From Planctomycetota bacterium (GTDB lineage Bacteria > Planctomycetota > UBA1135 > GCA-002686595): 60,396 nt of DNA. The notes beneath the pieces were generated by a model. That model was given only the letters and a program-made list of their open reading frames with translations. It was not told the origin of the DNA and did no database searches. Positions within the stretch are counted from its first letter, which is position 1; each line of letters starts with the position of its first letter. Shown here in pieces: positions 35,746-43,491 of the stretch. The DNA lies in NCBI GenBank assembly GCA_029259595.1, contig JAJDEW010000038.1, positions 1-60,396 on the forward strand. Reading direction: 5' to 3'. The translations under genes were made by a program, and so were the position numbers.

Positions 35746-37620
35746 ATGTCGCTCAGCGCGCTGCTTCCTCTCGTCTTCTCGGCGTTCACCGCGCCGCTTG
35801 CCGCCTGCCCGCCCGGCGTGAGCTCCCAAGCCGGCCCGCCGGCGACCGAGTTCGTCTACGACGGCGAGCGCCTCGCGTCCGAGCTCGCGGCCCTCGCCGG
35901 CGAACACGGTGAACTCGTCACGCGTCATCTCGTCGGCACGTCGCGCGGCGGTCGTGCGATCGAGGCCCTGCGCATCGCGGCACCGACTGTGCCCGACGCG
36001 TGTCCCGCGTTGCTCGTGGTGGCGAACCTCGATGGACCGCGCGTCTTCGAGACCGGTGTGGCAGTCGATCATGCCCGGCGACTGGCCACGGGCTTCGCCG
36101 CCGGCGACGAGGCGGTGCGCGCCCTGCTCGACCGCGCGATCGTCTGGATCGTGCCCTGCGCGAACCCCGATGGGGCGGCGGCTCGCTTCCGGACCCCGCT
36201 CGCCATGGAGCATGGTGAAGGTCATGGCATCGACAACGATCGCGATGGTCGTCAGGGCGAGGACGCTCCGACCGACGTGAACGGCGACGGTGTCATCACG
36301 AGCCTGCGCGTGCCCGATCCCGAAGGTACGTGGAAGGCCGACGAGAACGAACCGCGCCTGAACGCGGAGGCCGACCGGAACGCCGGCGAGCGCGGTTCGT
36401 GGAAGATCTGGATCGAAGGCCGCGACGTGGACGGCGACGAGCGGGTCGCCGAGGATCCCCTGCACGACGCGTACGTGAACCGGAACTTTCCGTCGGGCTG
36501 GCAAGAGCACACTCCGGAGGGCGGGTTGTTCCCCACCGACGAACCCGAGGTGCGCGCCTTGATCGAGCTCGTGCTCGAGAACCCCGACATCGCCCTGGTC
36601 ATCACCTACGACGCCTTCGACAACCTCGTCGAGAAGCCGAAGAGCGTGAAGGACGACGCGCGGGCGGTGAAGCGCATTCCGCCCGCAGGCGTGCTCGAGT
36701 CGGACGCGGCCCTGATCGAGGAGCTCGGCAAGCGCTACCGGGAGCTGACGGAGAACGACGCCAAGGGTGACGACGACGACGCCGGGACGTTCCAGCGCTG
36801 GTGCTACGACCACCGCGGGCTGGTGACCTTGAACGCGGTTCTCTGGGAACTGCCGACCGACCCGCCGCCCGCAGACGAAGTGCAGGCCGAAGACTCCGAG
36901 GCGGGAGCCGATCCGGCGTTGGAGGAGGACCCGGCCGCAGCGGACGGTGACGAAGCCGCGGAAGAGGACGAGGACGCGACGGAGTCGGATGAGCCGGAGG
37001 CCGAGGCCCCCGCGCGCCGCGGCCGTGGGAGCGACGCCAAGTCGTCCAAGCAGAAGTCCAAGAAGAAGTCCAAGGACTCCGACGATGCGAAGCGCCTGGC
37101 CTGGATCGACGCGAGCTCGGAGGAAGCCTGGCGCTTTCGTCCCTGGGAGAGCTTCGAGCATCCCGACCTCGGCGCGGTAGAGGTGGGGGGCTTCGCGCCC
37201 TACGCTCGGAGCGAGCCCCCGGTTTCCGACCAGGCGGCCATCGCCGAGCGGACCTTCACCTGGTTCTTGACCCAGGCCGACGTGCCGGCGCGCGTCGAGC
37301 TCGTGTCCTGCACGGTCGAGGACCTGGGTGGGGGCGTGCTCTCGATCGAGGCCGCGCTCGAGAATGCCGGCTTCCTGCCGCTCTCCAGTCGCTCCGGCCA
37401 ACGGACACGCACGACCCGACCGGCGCGCGTGCGCCTGCTCGTCCCCGCGGCCGCGACGTTGCTCGCCGGCCAGGCGGAGACGTTGATCGAGGAGCTGGAC
37501 GGCAGCGGTGGACGCCAGGAGCTTTCCTGGCTCGTTCACGGGCCGAGTGGAATGGAGATCGTCGTCGAGGTCGATACCGACCACGCCGGCCTGGACCTCG
37601 CTCGACCGGAGGCACGCTGA
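35746..37620 (+). CDS. Secreted M14 carboxypeptidase-like protein lacking zinc ligands (pseudopeptidase)
   Basis: 624 aa from ATG 35746, with GGAGG at 35733-35737 and a signal peptide (MSLSALLPLVFSAFTAPLAA). The M14 fold is recognisable (TRHLVGTSRGGRAIEALRI; VPCANPDGAAARFRT; NRNFPSGWQ; DEPEVRALIEL), but the zinc motif HxxE is D96-G-P-R99 and the third ligand His is D289 (VITYDAFDN), so no zinc site remains. A Glu in the place of the catalytic base may survive (E368, VLWELP). Acidic EF-hand-like loops (NDRDGRQGEDAPTDVNGDG, 164-182) suggest calcium. Residues ~375-447 are an acidic then Lys/Ser-rich low-complexity linker. It overlaps the next gene, an intact M14 enzyme, by one base (TGATG). It may bind peptides or modulate that enzyme. 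Confidence 0.85.
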   Translation: MSLSALLPLVFSAFTAPLAACPPGVSSQAGPPATEFVYDGERLASELAALAGEHGELVTRHLVGTSRGGRAIEALRIAAPTVPDACPALLVVANLDGPRVFETGVAVDHARRLATGFAAGDEAVRALLDRAIVWIVPCANPDGAAARFRTPLAMEHGEGHGIDNDRDGRQGEDAPTDVNGDGVITSLRVPDPEGTWKADENEPRLNAEADRNAGERGSWKIWIEGRDVDGDERVAEDPLHDAYVNRNFPSGWQEHTPEGGLFPTDEPEVRALIELVLENPDIALVITYDAFDNLVEKPKSVKDDARAVKRIPPAGVLESDAALIEELGKRYRELTENDAKGDDDDAGTFQRWCYDHRGLVTLNAVLWELPTDPPPADEVQAEDSEAGADPALEEDPAAADGDEAAEEDEDATESDEPEAEAPARRGRGSDAKSSKQKSKKKSKDSDDAKRLAWIDASSEEAWRFRPWESFEHPDLGAVEVGGFAPYARSEPPVSDQAAIAERTFTWFLTQADVPARVELVSCTVEDLGGGVLSIEAALENAGFLPLSSRSGQRTRTTRPARVRLLVPAAATLLAGQAETLIEELDGSGGRQELSWLVHGPSGMEIVVEVDTDHAGLDLARPEAR

Positions 37621-39359
37621 TGTTCGCCCACGCTTTGCTCCTTTCCGCTCTGCTCGCAGCCTTCCCGCAAGGAGACGAGGGCTTTCCCGGCCTGCCCGCT
37701 GGCCGCGCGCCGTCGGTGGAGATCCCCTGGAACCGCCTCTATGACGTCGACGAGCTCTACGCGCACTTCGATCGCCTGGTCGCCGCGTATCCGGAGCTCT
37801 TCTCGTCGGAGGTGATCGGCTACAGCGTCGAGAGCCGCGAGATGCGCGTTTACACGCTCAACGACCCGACCACCGGCGCGGCGGAGGAGAAGCCCGCCAT
37901 GTGGGTCGACGGAAACGTACACGGCAACGAGGTGCAGGGCGGCGAAGGCGTGCTCTACCTGGCCTGGTACCTGCTCGAAAACCACGGTTCGAACCCGCGC
38001 GTCAGCGATCTCCTCGCGGGCTATGCCTTCTACCTGTTGCCGACGGTCAACCCGGATGGGCGTGCCAGCTGGTTCGCGGATGCCCACAACGCGCACTCGT
38101 CGCGGACGGGCGTGCTGCCGATCGACGACGATCGTGACGGACGCTTCGATGAGGACGGACCGAACGACCTCGACGGAGACGGCAGCATCGTCCAGATGCG
38201 CAAGCACGTCCCCGGAGAGGGGCGCTTCCGCCTGAACGCCGACGACCCCCGCATCCTCGAGCGCGTTCCCGACAACGATCGCGGCCTGCGCGGCGACTGG
38301 GACTACCTGGGCTCCGAGGGCATCGACGACGACGGGGACGGGCGCATCAACGAGGACGACCGGGGCGGCTACGACATGAACCGCGCCTGGCCGGCGCTGT
38401 GGATGCCGAACCACGTCCAGCGCGGCGCCGGTCCCTATCCGCTGTACTGGCCGGAGACGCGCTGCATCGCGCGCTTTTTGGTCGAGCACGAGAACGTCGC
38501 CGCCGTTCAGTCCTTTCACAACGCAGGCGGGATGATCTTGCGCGGTCCCGGTGCAGAGGCCTACGGCTCCTACCCGCGGGAGGACCTGCGCGTCTACGAC
38601 GAGATCGGCAAGGACGGCGAGAAGATGCTGCCGTTCTACCGCTACATGATCATCTGGAAGGACCTCTACTCGGTCTTTGGCGGCTTCGTGACGTGGACCT
38701 ACGAGGGGCTCGGCATCCTCAGCTTCACGAACGAAATGTGGACGAACGATCGCAACAGCCCCGACGAGCGCCTGCCGAATGGCAACGAGGGGCGCCACTG
38801 GTTCGACGACAACCTGCTCTCCGGTGCCGGCTTCGTGAACTGGGTGCCGTTCGACCACCCCTTGTACGGTCCGGTCGAGATCGGCGGCTTCAAGAAGGAC
38901 GTAGGGCGTGTTCCGCCCACCTTCTTGATCGAGGAGATGCTCCATCGCAACGCGATGTTCTGCATCCGCCACGCGCGCGAGATGCCGCGCGTCGTGATCG
39001 AAGAGCCGGAGGTCACGGACCTGGGTGGAGGGGTGAAGGCGGTCGACGTTATCGTGCGCAACGAGCGCTTGATCCCGACCCGTTCCGCCCTCGCCTCCGA
39101 CAAGCGAATCGGCAGTCCGGACGTCTTCTCGCTCACCGGCGAGGGCGTCGAGGTCCTGGCAGGCGGTGAGCGCGAAGACCGCTTCCGGCCGGAGGACATC
39201 GAGCTCCAGGAGCACGACCCGGCGCGCCTGATTCGCGAGGTCGGCATCTCCGGCCGCCGCACGCTCCGGATCCGATGGATTGTGCGCGGCTCGGGAACCG
39301 TGACCCTGCGCTACGAAGGCGAGAAGATCAGGACGGCCGAACGCCAGCTCGAACTCTGA
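37620..39359 (+). CDS. Secreted M14 family zinc carboxypeptidase
   Basis: 579 aa; ATG shares its A with the TGA of the preceding gene. Signal peptide ~1-16 (MFAHALLLSALLAAFPQ). Zinc ligands are all present: H101-G-N-E104 (DGNVHGNEVQGGE) and H300 (VQSFHNAGG); catalytic Glu372 (SFTNEMW). LPTVNPDGR and GYDMNRAWPALW are the conserved substrate-site Asn/Arg segments. Two acidic calcium-type loops occur, DDDRDGRFDEDGPNDLDGDG (169-188) and DDDGDGRINEDDRGG (236-250). After ~470 a beta-rich C-terminal domain follows (VEVLAGGEREDRFRPEDIELQEHD, broken). It removes C-terminal residues from peptides outside the cytoplasm, specificity unknown. Transcribed with the ligand-less paralogue upstream. Confidence 0.92.
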   Translation: MFAHALLLSALLAAFPQGDEGFPGLPAGRAPSVEIPWNRLYDVDELYAHFDRLVAAYPELFSSEVIGYSVESREMRVYTLNDPTTGAAEEKPAMWVDGNVHGNEVQGGEGVLYLAWYLLENHGSNPRVSDLLAGYAFYLLPTVNPDGRASWFADAHNAHSSRTGVLPIDDDRDGRFDEDGPNDLDGDGSIVQMRKHVPGEGRFRLNADDPRILERVPDNDRGLRGDWDYLGSEGIDDDGDGRINEDDRGGYDMNRAWPALWMPNHVQRGAGPYPLYWPETRCIARFLVEHENVAAVQSFHNAGGMILRGPGAEAYGSYPREDLRVYDEIGKDGEKMLPFYRYMIIWKDLYSVFGGFVTWTYEGLGILSFTNEMWTNDRNSPDERLPNGNEGRHWFDDNLLSGAGFVNWVPFDHPLYGPVEIGGFKKDVGRVPPTFLIEEMLHRNAMFCIRHAREMPRVVIEEPEVTDLGGGVKAVDVIVRNERLIPTRSALASDKRIGSPDVFSLTGEGVEVLAGGEREDRFRPEDIELQEHDPARLIREVGISGRRTLRIRWIVRGSGTVTLRYEGEKIRTAERQLEL

Positions 39360-39383
39360 GCGAGGACACGTTTCATCGGGCTG

Positions 39384-40106
39384 TCAGAGCCGGGGGACGG
39401 CGACGACGATCGCCGTCCCCGTCAACCCGACGCCCGTGTGCTCGAGGCGCCGTCGCAGCCGGGCAAGATCCTCGAGCTCGCGCGCCGAGGCTCCGTGGGA
39501 ACGATCCTCGAGGTCCACTTCGAAGTCGGACAGGGCAACAAGGCGCGCTTCGGCGTAGCGGTGGATCGACGTCGTCCACGTGCGGCGGAGCGTGATGCGG
39601 CGAACGATTTCCTCGGGGGCCATGTCGTCCTCGTGCGCCTCCCCGCGCGCACGGTCGCGAGCCTTCATCCAGCGGTCGAGGGCGAGCGCCTCACGCTGGG
39701 CCGGCAGCTTCGGGTCCCGCCACGGCTCCGCGATGACGAGTCCCGAGCGCGCGACACGCAACGCCTCGTCGAGCGCCCGCCAGGGCTCGCGAAAGTGATG
39801 CAGGACATGGCGTAGCAGAGCGAGGTCGAAGCTCGCGTCCGCGAAGGGGAGTCGCTGGGAGGACGCACGCACGACCGCCACGCCTGTGAGCTGCGTCCGC
39901 AGCTCGCGCGCGCGCGCTTGGCCGGGCTCGAGACCGACGGTCCGCAGGCCCTCCCCTCGGAGCGCGGCGAGCACGCGACCCGCTCCACTGCCGACGTCGA
40001 GCACCCGCGCCGGCGCGCCGCTCGCAGAAGGACCGGGCACGAGGGCGCGGACGTGGGTCAGAAAGCGCTCGACGAGCGCCGCCTGGTGGGCCGCGCGCGC
40101 GCTCAC
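39384..40106 (-). CDS. Class I SAM-dependent methyltransferase
   Basis: 240 aa from a GTG at 40106, which has GGAG eight bases upstream; an ATG at 40253 would add 49 residues of unlikely composition (MPCGGSSGRPLRD...). Motif I VLDVGSGAGRVLAAL, acidic VGLEPG, motif post-II QRLPFADASFDLALLRHVLHHF, and an ALRVARSGLVIAEP segment mark a Methyltransf_11-type fold. Residues ~140-200 include a charged insertion (WMKARDRARGEAHEDDMAPEEI, broken). The substrate cannot be told. It is convergent with the M14 pair; three TGGGGCCC repeats lie just upstream of its start. Confidence 0.8.
   Translation of the reverse strand: MSARAAHQAALVERFLTHVRALVPGPSASGAPARVLDVGSGAGRVLAALRGEGLRTVGLEPGQARARELRTQLTGVAVVRASSQRLPFADASFDLALLRHVLHHFREPWRALDEALRVARSGLVIAEPWRDPKLPAQREALALDRWMKARDRARGEAHEDDMAPEEIVRRITLRRTWTTSIHRYAEARLVALSDFEVDLEDRSHGASARELEDLARLRRRLEHTGVGLTGTAIVVAVPRL
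39393..39420 (+). terminator. Hairpin after the M14 pair
   Basis: GGGGACGGCGA (39393-39403) pairs perfectly with TCGCCGTCCCC (39410-39420) around a 6-base loop, 34 bases past the M14 peptidase stop. It also codes for the end (VVAVPRL) of the convergent methyltransferase gene. No T-tract follows. It is the only strong hairpin available to end the M14 transcript. Confidence 0.5.
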
Positions 40107-40119
40107 GAGAACCGCTCCG

Positions 40120-40155
40120 TGGGGCCCGCCTGGGGCCCTTTCGATCCTGGGGCCC
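40120..40155. promoter_or_regulatory. Three TGGGGCCC direct repeats upstream of the methyltransferase gene
   Basis: TGGGGCCC occurs at 40120-40127, 40131-40138 and 40148-40155, 14 to 49 bases upstream of the GTG at 40106. Each copy contains the palindrome GGGGCCCC or GGGCCC. Such spaced repeats may be operator sites for the minus-strand methyltransferase gene; chance in GC-rich DNA is possible. Confidence 0.35.
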
Positions 40156-40347
40156 TCTTTTGGGACACGTCCAAGCCCTTGTCTGTCAATCGGTTGTGGG
40201 GAAGGCGCAAAACCGTCGCGAAGGGGCCTTCCGCTCGACCCCCCGCAGGGCACTCAATGGCGCTTCCTCGTCCTCACGTGAAGCCGGTTCGAGGGAGCCG
40301 GGCTTCGACCGAGTTGAGGGACTCGGTGAGGACCGGGGGGAGAGATT

Positions 40348-40379
40348 CGGGGTTCCGGTCTTCGACGACCGGAACCCCG
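40348..40379 (-). terminator. Hairpin terminator of the GTPase gene
   Basis: A perfect 13-bp stem, CGGGGTTCCGGTC (40348-40360) with GACCGGAACCCCG (40367-40379), and a 6-base loop TTCGAC. It lies 24 bases beyond the stop of the minus-strand GTPase gene. The downstream bases on that strand are AATCTCTCCCC, so any U-rich tail is poor, but the stem is long and well placed. Confidence 0.7.
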
Positions 40380-40403
40380 CTTCCTGTTCCAGGCCGTTCG
40401 GGT

Positions 40404-42740
40404 TCACCGTGGTTCCCGGTCGTCGCCCGTCGCCGCTTGCCCCGTGTCCCCGTGGAACAGGGGAGCACCGTGCCAAAGAACTCCCTTCGGCAGGGGTTCG
40501 AGCGAAGCCGGGTCGACCGAATCCGCGCTGCGCTCGCGCGCCCGAGTCGCGCGGGTTCCCGCCGGTAGCTCGGGCACGAGCAGCGCGCCGTGTCGGTAGC
40601 GCTCTTCCTCGATCTCCTCGCCGTCCTCTTCCGAGTCCTCGTCTTCCTCGGGCGAGAGACCCGCGAGCGCGCCGGCGTCGAGCTCGGCGTCGATCCAAGC
40701 GTTGCTCTCTCGCAACCGCCCGAGGATCGTCCGTGCGTGCAGGGCCTCCTCGCGCAGGCGGGCGAACTCGACGTCGAGCAGCTCGAGCCGAGCGATCTGG
40801 CGGTCGGATTCCGCGAGCGGCTCCTCGGGGCGTTCCAGGTGATTGGCGAGCACCGCGCGCAGCCCTTCGCAGAAGTGGGAGATGAAGCGCTCGAACAGCT
40901 CGCCGGTCGAGCGGCGCGCCGAGTTCTCCAGCGCGTGCAGGAAGGCGGCGGAGAGCGAGCTCTTGAGGTCCCGCCGGGCGTCGCGCGGAAGTCGGCGCGC
41001 CTTCTCGGCCGGCGTGATGCGTTGCGTCAGCTCGTCCTCGGTTCCGCTGAAGCGCCTCCGCACCCGATTCGTGCTGCGCAGGAAGAGGACGTCGCTCAGA
41101 TTCTTGCGAACCGGCAGCTCGAAGCGCAGGGCCGCAAAGTCGGCGTCGCTCTCGACGACCACCGGCCGCAGCTCGGCACCGGCCGCACGGGTCAGCGCGA
41201 ACAAGCGGATGCGAGCCCGCTCGAGGTCGAGCAGGCGTTCGCGCGGCAGGGCGCGCAGCACGTCGGCGCGTTCGAGCTCGCGGGTGAAGGTCTCGTGGGC
41301 GATGCCCGCGATCCGCGCTTCGCACTTCTCCAGGATGGCGCCGACCTCGCGTGTCACGAGCTCGTCGAGCCCGGCATGCGAGCGGAACCAGCCGTCCACG
41401 ACGGTGTCCAGCGCTCGGGTCGCGCGCCGAGCCAGATCCTGGGCCTGGGCCCGCGTTTCGGCGAGGACGGCGCTTCGCAGGGCCGAGAAGTCCTCCTGCC
41501 ATTCGTCCTCCTGGGCGGCCGAGCGTTCGATGTGGTGCCAGGATTCCAGCTTCTCACGGGCCTCGAAGCGGTTCGCACGCGCAGCCTCGAGTCGCGTGGA
41601 GAGCTCCGCGATCGCGCTCTCTTCGGACGAGCGCACGAGCCCGGCGCAGATCGCGTCGGCCTGGCGGATGGAATCGGACAAGAAGAGGAGCGCGCGGTCG
41701 TCCTTGTCCAGGTGGCGCGTGACGTCGTCGAGCAGGGTCGCGAAGGCCACCTCGGCGGGGGCGGTCACGGCCTGCTCGAGCTCGCCCGGATCCGCGCCCG
41801 TGAAGACGCCCCGTATTCGACGTGCCGCGACGGAGACGACGTCGATCGTCCGGACCCGGACTCGGTCCGCTCGGATGGCGGCTTCGAGCGCGGCGGGGAA
41901 GACCTGACGGCGGTAGCGCTCCGCCGCGCGCAGCGGATCCAGCGCCGCCGGCTCGGGAACCAGTTCGCCTTCCCGGGTCAATTCGAGTCGGCGTGTGTCC
42001 ACGTTGAGGACGACGTAGAGCGTCTCGAAGCGTGCCAGGAGGAGCTCGAGCTGTTCGAACGTGCCCGCGGGCGGCGGCGCATCCGTTCGCAGCACGAGGA
42101 TGGCGGCCGCGCGCGCATCCGCGAAGCCGCGTGTCAGCTCTTCGATGTCGTGGGGCAGGCGTCCGGAGGCTCCCGGCAGCTCGACGAAGCGTGTGCCCGA
42201 ACCTTCGAGCCCCTCGACCGGCAGTCCCAGCTCGATGCGTCGAACCGCGTCGGGCGCGTGGCGCTCGCCGTCGAACGCTCGACCCTCGCTTTCCGTTGCG
42301 TGCACCCGCTCGAACAGCTCGACGTGGCTGCGCTCCACGAACTCCCGCAGCGTCGCCGCATCCGGAAAGGTGGTCGTCGAGCCGTCGTTCGAGACGATCT
42401 TGCCCGTCCACTCGTCGGCGTGGGCATAGGAGACCGTACACGGATAGCTCACGAGGCCGGAGACGTCCGCGACGCGCGCCGCGACGAGCGCGTCGATCAA
42501 AGCGGACTTGCCGGCCTTCGGTGGTCCGAGGACGAGCGTCGGCGCGCGCCGGCGCGCGACCGTGCGGTTCAGGATCTCGAGCTGGTGAACCGCGTCCTGG
42601 ATCCGTGGCCGGACACTCCGCGTGAGCGCGGGGTCGCTCGATTCGTCCAGGCAGCTCGACGTCGCAACCAGACGCTCGGTGAGCGCGTGCAGGGCGAGCT
42701 GGAACTCGTCGGCGAACAGGCCGAGGCAGGTACGGATCAT
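40404..42740 (-). CDS. Dynamin-like large GTPase
   Basis: 778 aa from ATG 42740; an in-frame start at 42992 overlaps the divergent apaG and is rejected. P-loop GPPKAGKSALIDAL (72-85) opens a G domain of ~270 residues. G3 appears as FVELPGASG (usual DxPG, with Glu for Asp) and G4 as LNVDTRR (usual NKxD/TKxD), so nucleotide specificity motifs are altered. From ~320 to 720 the protein is almost entirely helical and charged, with long coiled stretches (SRLEAARANRFEAREKLESWHHIERS, broken) like the stalk of bacterial dynamin-like proteins. A Glu/Asp-rich segment (PEEDEDSEEDGEEIEEE) precedes a short unstructured tail. No clear membrane paddle is seen. A membrane-remodelling or scaffold role is inferred. 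Confidence 0.75.
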   Translation of the reverse strand: MIRTCLGLFADEFQLALHALTERLVATSSCLDESSDPALTRSVRPRIQDAVHQLEILNRTVARRRAPTLVLGPPKAGKSALIDALVAARVADVSGLVSYPCTVSYAHADEWTGKIVSNDGSTTTFPDAATLREFVERSHVELFERVHATESEGRAFDGERHAPDAVRRIELGLPVEGLEGSGTRFVELPGASGRLPHDIEELTRGFADARAAAILVLRTDAPPPAGTFEQLELLLARFETLYVVLNVDTRRLELTREGELVPEPAALDPLRAAERYRRQVFPAALEAAIRADRVRVRTIDVVSVAARRIRGVFTGADPGELEQAVTAPAEVAFATLLDDVTRHLDKDDRALLFLSDSIRQADAICAGLVRSSEESAIAELSTRLEAARANRFEAREKLESWHHIERSAAQEDEWQEDFSALRSAVLAETRAQAQDLARRATRALDTVVDGWFRSHAGLDELVTREVGAILEKCEARIAGIAHETFTRELERADVLRALPRERLLDLERARIRLFALTRAAGAELRPVVVESDADFAALRFELPVRKNLSDVLFLRSTNRVRRRFSGTEDELTQRITPAEKARRLPRDARRDLKSSLSAAFLHALENSARRSTGELFERFISHFCEGLRAVLANHLERPEEPLAESDRQIARLELLDVEFARLREEALHARTILGRLRESNAWIDAELDAGALAGLSPEEDEDSEEDGEEIEEERYRHGALLVPELPAGTRATRARERSADSVDPASLEPLPKGVLWHGAPLFHGDTGQAATGDDREPR

Positions 42741-42969
42741 GGTGTTGCCCGCGGCGCGGTTCACGCGGGCGAAACAGGCCGGAGAGGTTCCTCGAACCGA
42801 GCCCCGGGCGCACGCTCGATCAGCGGAAATCCGCTGCGAGCACCGCCCCAGGATAGCGCAAGCGGGGGGTCTGTGCTTTGGCTGGGCCCGACCCTCTCGC
42901 TTCGGGTAGGATCCGACCCGCCCCCGCTCGCTCGAGGGGCGCACCGTTCGTTCCCTCACGAACCGACTC

Positions 42970-43422
42970 ATGGAATCCGGACATTCCGACACTCTGACCC
43001 GTGGTATCCGCGTCCGCGTGGGCGCCCAGTTCCTGCCGCAGCACTCCGACCCCGACGCGAGTCGCTACGTCTACGCCTACCGGGTGATCATCTCGAACGA
43101 AGGTACCCAGAGCGCGAAGCTCCTGACCCGCTACTGGCTCGTTCGCGACGCCAACAACGAGGTTCGGGAGGTGCGCGGAGAGGGCGTCGTCGGCAAGTAC
43201 CCCGACCTGACGCCGGGCGAGAGCTTCGAGTACATGAGCGGCTGCCCGCTGCAGACCAAGTGGGGGACGATGGAGGGCAGCTACCGGATGCAGCGTGAGG
43301 ACGGCGAGCAGTTCGATGCCTTCATCGGCCAGTTCTTCCTGGCGCCGACCGTCGCGCCGCTCTCGACGTTGCCGGGCGAGGCAGTCGATCCCGAGCCCAG
43401 CACCTCCGCCGGCCGCTCCTAG
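42970..43422 (+). CDS. apaG: ApaG-family protein
   Basis: 150 aa, single fibronectin-like ApaG domain from ~8 to ~130: TRGIRVRVGAQFLPQHSDP, YVYAYRVIISNEGTQSAKLLTRYWLV, GEGVVGKYPDLTPGESFEYMSGCPL, TKWGTMEGSYRM. These are the highly conserved ApaG segments (GVVGxxPxLxPGxxFxYxSG). The function of ApaG is not settled; it is linked to Co2+/Mg2+ homeostasis in enterics, and the domain also occurs in eukaryotic FBXO3 and PDIP38. A 17-residue Ser/Pro tail follows. A palindrome at the stop codon may end the transcript. Confidence 0.95.
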   Translation: MESGHSDTLTRGIRVRVGAQFLPQHSDPDASRYVYAYRVIISNEGTQSAKLLTRYWLVRDANNEVREVRGEGVVGKYPDLTPGESFEYMSGCPLQTKWGTMEGSYRMQREDGEQFDAFIGQFFLAPTVAPLSTLPGEAVDPEPSTSAGRS

Positions 43423-43438
43423 CCCGTGATCACGGGCT
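43421..43438 (+). terminator. Palindrome at the apaG stop
   Basis: AGCCCGTGATCACGGGCT, a perfect 18-base palindrome, begins within the TAG stop codon of apaG. It could end the apaG transcript or be a protein site; there is no T-tract and no spacer loop beyond the centre. Confidence 0.45.
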
Positions 43439-43491
43439 GAACGAGCCCCCGCACGGGGCGGACGTTGCACGCGCCCGACGATTGTCGTCCC

